Assembly: GCA_016801885.1 (NCBI GenBank)
Contig: CM028900.1
Span: 12,356,972-12,420,971 of the forward strand
Reading direction: 5' to 3'
DNA: 64,000 bases
Source: Toxotes chatareus
Taxonomy: Eukaryota > Chordata > Actinopteri > Toxotidae
This document shows positions 41,701 through 50,700 of this stretch, piece after piece. The position numbers were made by a program, and so were the translations under genes. The notes under the pieces are model-generated. The model made no database searches. It was given only the letters and a program-made list of their open reading frames with translations, and had not been told where the DNA came from. Numbering within the stretch: the first letter of the stretch is position 1; each line of letters opens with the position of its first letter.

Positions 41701-44700
41701 TTTGTGAAGACTTCTTGTCATCTTAATATGTGACTTGTAGCACTTTAAAAATCATTATGTATGTATTATTGCTAAAGCTGTCTGTGTGACTACAACAAAG
41801 AAATGAGACTATTGTTGAGGAAGATCTGCAGCTGCTGTCTCATGACGGTGCTTTTGTTAGCGTCATCATTTAAAATTAAAAATATGCATTTCTTGGAAGT
41901 GACTTTCAGTCACATTGCATTTTAATTCCATTTTCATTTACTGAGAAGAAAAACATGCTGCTAGTATTTACAGAGGCTGTGATTTCATATGATATTGTCA
42001 ATTCACATATACAGTATTTTTCTAATTGCTCCCTTTGCTATGGAGAAACAGCACCACCTGCTGTTTGTGCCATAATTTTTCCAGATTTTTCACAAAATCT
42101 GTCTTTGGTGGCAGAAAATACTCACGCACAGTACTGTGATGGGGTCAGTAGCAGCTTCAGATCTTCTTGGCAAATGTGTTATGTATTTATATAATCATAT
42201 TTGTGTTTAAAAATTTGTGTCGTAATGATTTATTAATGGCAACATGGTACACACGCCGCATTTAACCTTTTAGGCCACATTTTCCCAGCCTTTTATCACT
42301 GACCAGAGTTATGTGGGGAAAGGAGTTAAGGAGTACGTTTTGGAGTTTGTTTTCTAAACTTAATTTATGTAACATGCTCTGCTCTGCATTAGTGAGTGCA
42401 TTACATAATCAGCTAATTAACATAATCTAAATCTCTCATTTTTATCCCTGCGTCTGCTTCAACAGTTGTATTCCTATCTGGTGGAAATGTGATGGTCAGA
42501 GGGACTGCAGAGACGGCTCAGATGAGCCCTCCACCTGCCCGACTCGCCACTGCAGGCTTGGACAGTTTCAGTGCAGCGATGGAAACTGCACGAGTCCGCA
42601 CTTCCTTTGCAACAGCAACCGCGATTGTCATGATGGCTCAGACGAAGACCCTGTGCTGTGTGGTAGGTTGTGTTCTTTTACCTGTCTCCTTTTTATAGCC
42701 ATTTTCTGAAATATTAAGTGTTCTTTGATGCTTGCTTTTACTGTTTTCTCTTAAAGTTGTCATTTTTTTCCCCTTTCTGTGTTTCCTATGACTTCATGTT
42801 TGAATATGTTTTCCCTGTAGCTACACACCAGTGTGAAACACACCAGTGGCAATGTGCAAATAAGCAGTGCATCCCAGAATCGTGGCAGTGTGATGGAGAG
42901 GATGACTGTGGTGATCGGTCAGACGAGGATCCCGCCCACTGCTCCACCAGGACCTGTCGCCCTGGACAGTTTAAGTGCCGCAACGGACGCTGCATCCCCC
43001 AGAGCTGGAAATGCGATGTCGACGATGACTGTGGTGACAACTCTGATGAACCATTAGAGGAGTGCAGTAAGTAAAATACAGACATTAATCTAAGTTTAAA
43101 CTGTGACTCAGTGTATTTTGACTTGCTTTAGCCTTTGTCCTCATTACATGTTTTTGTTTCTTGACAATCATGGTGTTTTCCCCACAGTGGGACCGGCATA
43201 TCGCTGTGACAACCACACGGAATTTGACTGCAAGACCAACTACCGCTGTGTGCCCCTGTGGTCTGTTTGCAACGGCCACAACGACTGCAGAGACAACAGT
43301 GATGAGCAGGGCTGTGGTGAGTCTGTGACCCTCCGAGACAGAACTTGAGTTCCTCTTTACCTCAAGGACTATTTATTATTATCACACTATCAGACCTTAT
43401 TTTAAAACTTTGCAGGTTGACTAAGTCACAACTGGTGTTTACTGGTGGTAGGATGGTTAGAAAGAAGATTAAAAAATTACAGCTTAAAAGCATTCAAGGA
43501 GTGAGTGAAGGGCAATTAGCCAAGTACTCAGCCTCATGTGGAACATTACACAGTGAAGTAGTGGGAGGTGCTGATGGAGAGGGTCTCACCACTCACCCTC
43601 CCCCAGAAGTTGCCACTCCCTGAGAGTGCCGCAGATTTATGAGCTGTCCGGTGGTATGGGTATGGGTGTGTGTGTGTTGTTTCTCTGTCCTTGCGTGGGG
43701 GCAGGGTTCACACAAGCCTCTTTGTAATTTGCAACAATCCAAACACACTCACCGCGGCCCTCCCGTCTCTTATCGGAGGCACTCACTCCATTAGTGCCAT
43801 GCCCGCGCAGGAGGGGAGATCCGTGCTAATCTTCCTGTAAGAATGTAGCAGATGGGCCAGGTGGAGGGCTAGGAGGGCAGGACTAGCTAACTTTGTGCTA
43901 TCTTTGACCCCCAGCACTGTGTGGTAGAGACAGCTCAGACCAGCTCTCCTCCACTCTTCTCCCCTCTGTGCTTCTCATCTCCTGTAGTCTTATCCTCTAC
44001 AGACACATACTGGCATGGAGAGAGGTCACCCATCTGTCTTAGGCAGGCTGCTCTCCTCCCTCTATGACTATTGCAGTTTAACTAAAAAAAACAAGATGCC
44101 TTTCATTTCAAACTGACATTTTCATAATTACTCAAAAGCCTAAACATTTCCAGTCATATCCGACAGTTGTTGCACGTACTGATCCAGTGATCTTTTCCCA
44201 TCTGCTGTTGTAGAAAACAGTGATTGGATTTTCAGTCTCCAGTGGGGCATTTAAAGTTTAATTGTGGTGACAAGTTGTCAGTTTATTAGGTACCTAGTTA
44301 ATGTAGCTAGTTAATGCAGTCTAATGCAACAGCTCTACAAACCTTACCTACACTTTAAATGAAGGTAGGGTTTGTTTATAATGTAGTGTGGTCAGTTTTC
44401 AAACACTGCAACTGAACATTATAACTTCCATGTAAATTTCAGGCAAATGCCAAAAATTTAAAATTCTTGGCGCGGGTAATATTAAAAGCCTTTATTTGTT
44501 TGAACGTAGTGGTTTGAATGAGTGTCTTCACTCTCCTGCCTGCTCCTTTCCCAGATGAACTGACCTGTGATCCTGCCGGAGACTTCCGCTGTGACAACCA
44601 CCGCTGCATCCCGCTGCGATGGAGGTGTGATGGGGACGACGACTGCGGGGACAACTCTGACGAACGCAGCTGCAGTGAGTGTTTGCCATCACTGATAAGG

Positions 44701-47700
44701 TTATATCATTCAGTAGCGCTTGAGTGTCCGGTGCGAGCACTGACAAGCGTGTGAACTGTGAAAACCGGGGTACATGGGAACGCTTTAATATCCTCCAAGT
44801 GTCTCTTATTATGGGATTTCTGCTCAGTTTCTGTGAATTGTCCAAATGAAAAGGGAGTGTTGCCAACAAAGAATAGTTAAAATGCTATCATTTTAACAGA
44901 CAGCAGGAAGGTTTTGTAAGAGCTTCGACACTTCTGCCGACAGCGGAGTGCTGAGAGAGGTAGTCTTATCAGCTGCTAGAGAAACAGGCTGTCCTCGGTA
45001 TGTCAGAAAGAGGGAGTGAGGGAGTCTGTCACCCCTCGCCCTGGAGAATTTAAACATGTCTGAGAACATGCCAGTTAATAAGGATAATGTAGCCTCTCAA
45101 AGGAGAAACAGTGACCAGGGTTAAATCACGGTGGTGCTGCTCCCGTTGTTACTGTATTGGTGATGCCAAGAGAGTTTGAATCTAGTAAACTCATGAGTTC
45201 ACTGCAGAGCAACGGCTGCACATGCTGCCTGGGTATGTGTGGGTGTGTTTTTATGCCAGAATATAGAGGAAAATAATACAGGGCATTCTTGATGTATTTT
45301 TACAAGTTTGAGAAAAGTCTAAGAGGAAGGACTTCAATCTTTAGGTGTCCACCTGAGTAATGTGCTTCTAATATTGAAAATGACCAGCAGCATAATAAAG
45401 TTGTGCATTTGCTTGATTCCACGCTGAAACGTCTGTTTTCATGTTTTCCCTCAGCTCCACGCGCGTGCACAGAGAGCGAGTTTCGTTGCGATAATCTGCG
45501 CTGCATTCCCGACCGTTGGGTCTGTGACCATGACAACGACTGTGAGGACAACTCGGATGAGAGGGACTGTGGTAAGTGGAGGTTCTTTGTTTTGGCTCGG
45601 GGTCTGGCTGTTTGTCAGCAACAGAGGGCGGCACTGAACAAAGAAGCAATAAAACTTCACAAGTTTTGAAGGGTTGCAAAGACAGACAGGACCACCAATA
45701 GTTATTTATTCAAAGAGCTTTTTTCAGTCTGGTGCAGCTGAAAGATTTCTTCCATAAGTGCAGGACAGATTATCCAAGTGTTATTCTATAAGACAAACCT
45801 GAAATATAGAGTATTTCCCATGTAGAAATAAGGACTGAGACATTTGCAACAGAGTTTTGTTCACCTTGCTGAATGTGTCTTTATTTGTAGTAACAAACAC
45901 AAATGTAGAGTACACTTTTATCTGAAGTAACATTGCATTTTGTTTTGGTTTGGCTGTGTTGCAGAGCTGCGGACTTGTCATCCTGGCTACTTCCAGTGTG
46001 GAAGTGGACACTGTATCGCTGAACGTTTTAAATGTGACGGCAACGCAGATTGTCTGGACTACACTGATGAGACGTCATGTCGTGAGTGTTCCGCATCTAA
46101 CAGAAAATGTCGCATAAGTGAATGCAGCATACATGCATTCTTTATAATCCTCATGTAGTGCTGGTTTTGTTTCAGTTGATGACTGTATGAGTTTGGTTGC
46201 TGATGTCCAGGTGTATAAGTCACAGATTTAGTTTGACAGAAAGGCTCTTACTTTCAGCGACCCGCTTTCCCAATGGCACATACTGCCCCCCGTTCCTGTT
46301 CGAGTGCAAGAACCATGTATGCGTCCAGCCTCAGTGGAAATGTGATGGAGACAATGACTGTGGAGACAACTCTGACGAGGAACTTCACCTCTGCTGTAAA
46401 TAACACTCAGAGTGACTCACAGCACGCACAGAACCAGAACCATTTAAACCCTGAATCACATAAACTAAGTTATTGTGTTGAATTTTTGAATCTTAGTTTT
46501 CTTGAGCTCTTCTCTTTCTGTCCGTCCACAGTGGACATCCAGTGTGAGACTCCGTTCCGTTTCCGCTGCGAAAACAACCGTTGCATCTACAGCCACGAGC
46601 TGTGTAACTCTGTTGATGACTGTGGTGACGGCTCTGATGAGAGACAGGAAAACTGTAAGTGTGATGCTTTTTGTAACAGAGGTTGCTATATTAATATTAA
46701 CAATGACCTAATCAAACCACAGCAATTCAGGCTCTTTTTTTGAACACAATTAAATGCATCTACAGCCTCTCTTGAGCTGATGTGTTTCTCTCTATCTAGG
46801 CCAAAGCCCCACACATGGCCCCTGTACAGATGATGAGTACAAATGCAGTAATGGACAATGCATCCCTCTACAGTATGCTTGTGATGATTATGATGACTGT
46901 GGAGACCAGTCGGATGAACTCGGCTGCCGTAAGTAACATTAGAAAGGAGTATATCAGTAATAAAATCCAGATACTGAAAAAAAACATTTTCTTAAATATC
47001 CATATTCTATGACATGTAATTCCCAGGAACAGGTAGGGATTACTATACAGTGTATCAGCAGGTGTATTTAAATAGATAAAACCTACCATAACTGGTTTTC
47101 TGTACAATTTAAGGTGGAAGTATGTAGAAATATGTAAGATCGTCATAGATACCATTTGGGCCGATAGAGTTTATGCTTTCTATTTTGATGTTGATGTTAA
47201 CTACTTTTAACTGGACCTGCTGTAAGTACTATACATTTACCTACATGTAGTTTATCTTTCAGTGTGTTTTTTTTAATGTGCTGCTTTCAGACCATGGCAG
47301 TGGACACGTGTGCAGAGACAACATCTGTGAACACAACTGTACCGACCTGACAGAGGGAGGCTTCCTCTGCTCCTGCAGGCCCGGCTACAAGCCCAGAACC
47401 ACAGAAAAACACACCTGTGAAGGTAAACGACACATCATTCATGTACTCAATGCATTTATAAAGTGTTTTTCTACATTTAATTAATCTTTTTCTCTCTCTT
47501 TTTTTTTAAAATTTCCTCTGCTTTTAAATAAAGATGTGAATGAGTGTGAAGTGTATGGGACGTGTCCTCAGGAGTGCAGGAACACAAAGGGCAGCTATGA
47601 GTGCTTTTGTGCTGAGGGCTTTCACTCGTTTGGTGAGCCTCATGGGACAGAGTGTGCTGCCCAGGGTAAGAGCTTGGCATTTATACAAAGAAGAAAATTC

Positions 47701-50700
47701 TTTACAGACACTCTCTTTTGTTTCTCATTAAAGCCAAACCCTGAACTGAAACTGCTGGTAACTTTCAACACACCTCAATTTCTGTACAGGAAACCCACCA
47801 GTGCTGCTCTTGCCAGACAACGTTCGCATCCGTCGTTTCAACCTGTCGTCTGAGGAGTATTCAGACTATGTGGACAACGCTGAGCACATCCAAGCCTTGG
47901 ACTATCTGTGGGATCCAGAGGGACAAGGCCTTAGTAAGGCTACTACTGTAAACTTTTTAATGTTGTGTGGTCACAGTGAATATTCCAAAAAAAAAAAAAA
48001 GCAAGATCTCCAAGTTTGGACAAGTTTTATCTCCTGATGTCCTGTAGGTATTGTTTACTGGACAGTCCTGGGTCGGGGATCTCAGTTTGGCTCAATCAAA
48101 CGCGCCCATATGACCACGTTCAACGATCATGGTAACAACCCAGTGAAAGAAGTGGATCTGAACCTGAGATACGTCGCTAATCCTGACGGCATTGCTGTGG
48201 ATTGGGTCGGCGGGTAATTCACCAGGATTATGACTTCACTTTTGTAAAGGTTGCTCTAAGTTTCATTCAGCTTCTCACGACGTACTTATCACCCTGTACA
48301 GGCACATTTACTGGACAGATTCAGGGACCAATCGAATTGAAGTGGCCAAACTGGATGGGCGGTACAGGAAGTGGTTGATCCACACTGACCTTGACCAGCC
48401 TGCTGCTATTGCTGTGAATCCATCACTCGGGTAGGAGGCTGTTGAGCTTTAGTATTTAAAATATGTCATTTGCATCCTTAATTCCTTTTTGCATCATAAA
48501 GGAAATAATGCCTCAATGTCTAGGCAAAAACAAATGTCTGTGTATTTATTCCTGTGTGGCAGAATGATGTACTGGACAGACTGGGGCAGGAAACCCAGAA
48601 TAGAATCAGCATGGATGGACGGTCAGCACAGACAGGTGCTAGTGAAGGAAGAGGACCTGGGCTGGCCTACCGGGCTGACTCTGGACTATCTGAATGGAGA
48701 CAGGATCTACTGGTGTGACGCAAAAGAAAACATCATTGAGTCCATGAAGCCTGATGGCACAGACAGGAAGATCGTCATATCAGGAGGTCAGAACAGAAGT
48801 TTTACGAGCGCTGATACATTCAGCGTTTTTATTCAGAGCATAGTGAAGGTGAATAAAGACTGTGTATGAAGTGCATTAAAGGTGTTGCGTTTTCTCTTTT
48901 CCAGATATCGGACATCCTTACAGTCTGGATGTGTTTGAAGGGCATGTGTATTGGACGACAAAAGAGAAGGGTGAAGTGTGGAGGACTAATAAGTTTGGGA
49001 AAGGAAACAAAGTCAAAGTACTAACCATCAACCCTTGGCTGACTCAGGTCCGCATTTACCAGGAGCACCGACACAACCGGTCAGGTCAGAACACGGAGGG
49101 ATTCATGTCGTGTTTATGTAGATTAAAAAAGAAAATGTTGCACTACTGTACAGTATGTGTATGTGTGGGTCACGGAACACAAAAAAAGGATTGCAGACAC
49201 ACTCCTTCTGCTTTCGAAACAAAAGAGTGTCACTGATTTTTGTCTGTCTGTGACATCTGTCTTCACATGGTTCAGACTGTGGAACTTAATTTTACCTTGG
49301 GTAACTTGCAGTATTTTTACTACCAAAAATAAACCAAACAGCACAGAAGACAAGACAGGAGATTAATCAATATTTCCGTATGTTTTGAATAGTACTTTCT
49401 ATAGTACAAAGATTTGTTGACGTGATAACGTGCTATATGAAATATGTAATCCACCTGCTGTGACTTTATTCTGAAGGATGTATTTTCAGAGATGGATTTG
49501 CAATGAACCATATTTAATAGTGTTACTCTTTTATGCTCTGCCCTCCTCAGTTCTGAACCCTTGTAAGAATGTGTGCAGTCACCTCTGTCTCCTCCGGCCT
49601 GGTGGGTACACCTGCGCCTGCCCGCAAGGCTCCTCGCAGGTGGAGTTTGACTCAAACGAATGCGATGCAGGTAAACTACAAAAACGGCCTGACTGCACGC
49701 ACGGTCTGCAGTCTCGTCTTAGCTGTTGTGTTGCATCTCATTTTGCTTTCATAAATCCACTCTCCACATGCGCCGTGCTGCCCCTGTGAGATCATTGTGT
49801 CATATTGTTTTGTTGTTTTTCATTCTGTGCGTGTACCTGGCTTTTGCTCCTGCAGCCATTGAGGCACCTGTTGCAATGCCCCTTGCATGTAGATGCATGA
49901 ATGGTGGGACCTGTTACACTGATGAAGGCGGCCTGCCCAAGTGCAAGTGAGTGTAGCTGCAGGTGCCATTTACACCAATGATTGTCCATCAGTCATACCC
50001 AGTAATGTCTGGTATATTTGATATTCCACCTTTTTTAAATGTACTTCAAGAAGCTGTTTTCCTCGTATGAAAGATTTGTTTTCATCACATTTGTTTAGAT
50101 GTCCGTACGGTTATGTGGGCAGTTACTGTGAGATAGGGAAGTCAAGGGGCGCTCCAGCAGGAACAGGTACTGTATCTCTCTTCTTATCTTATTCTCATTC
50201 AAAGGTTATGAATTACTTCAAACTCCTTAATACTTTGCACGGTTTTTCATAATGAATTTGTTACACTTTTGTGTAACTTGAAAAGTTGACTGGACAAATT
50301 CTTACATCCAGCAGTCTGTGGGAGTCCTTCACACATGCGCTGGTTGACGTGCGGGAGCTCCCGCACAGTAACAGTCATGATCTGCTTGACCTGCTAGTAG
50401 AAGTAGGTCAAGGCCAAGAGAGATGAAGTCACACCTCTAGCTTATCTAACGACTGCACTGGGCAACAAAACATCCTAGAAAACAGTCTGGATCAGCAGAT
50501 ACTGAAGGTGCTGATGGGCCAAAATCACGCTTTTACTCAATAATTGGCTAAATAATGCAACAATCGATCACTTTTTAACTCCAGCAAACTTGCGGGCCAT
50601 CCAGAAGCCATGAACAGGACTAGTCAGCAAAATATTATTAGGAATGTTTATGATCAGCACCTTGTTCCAAGTGTCCTGTAACCACTCAACTTGAGTATTT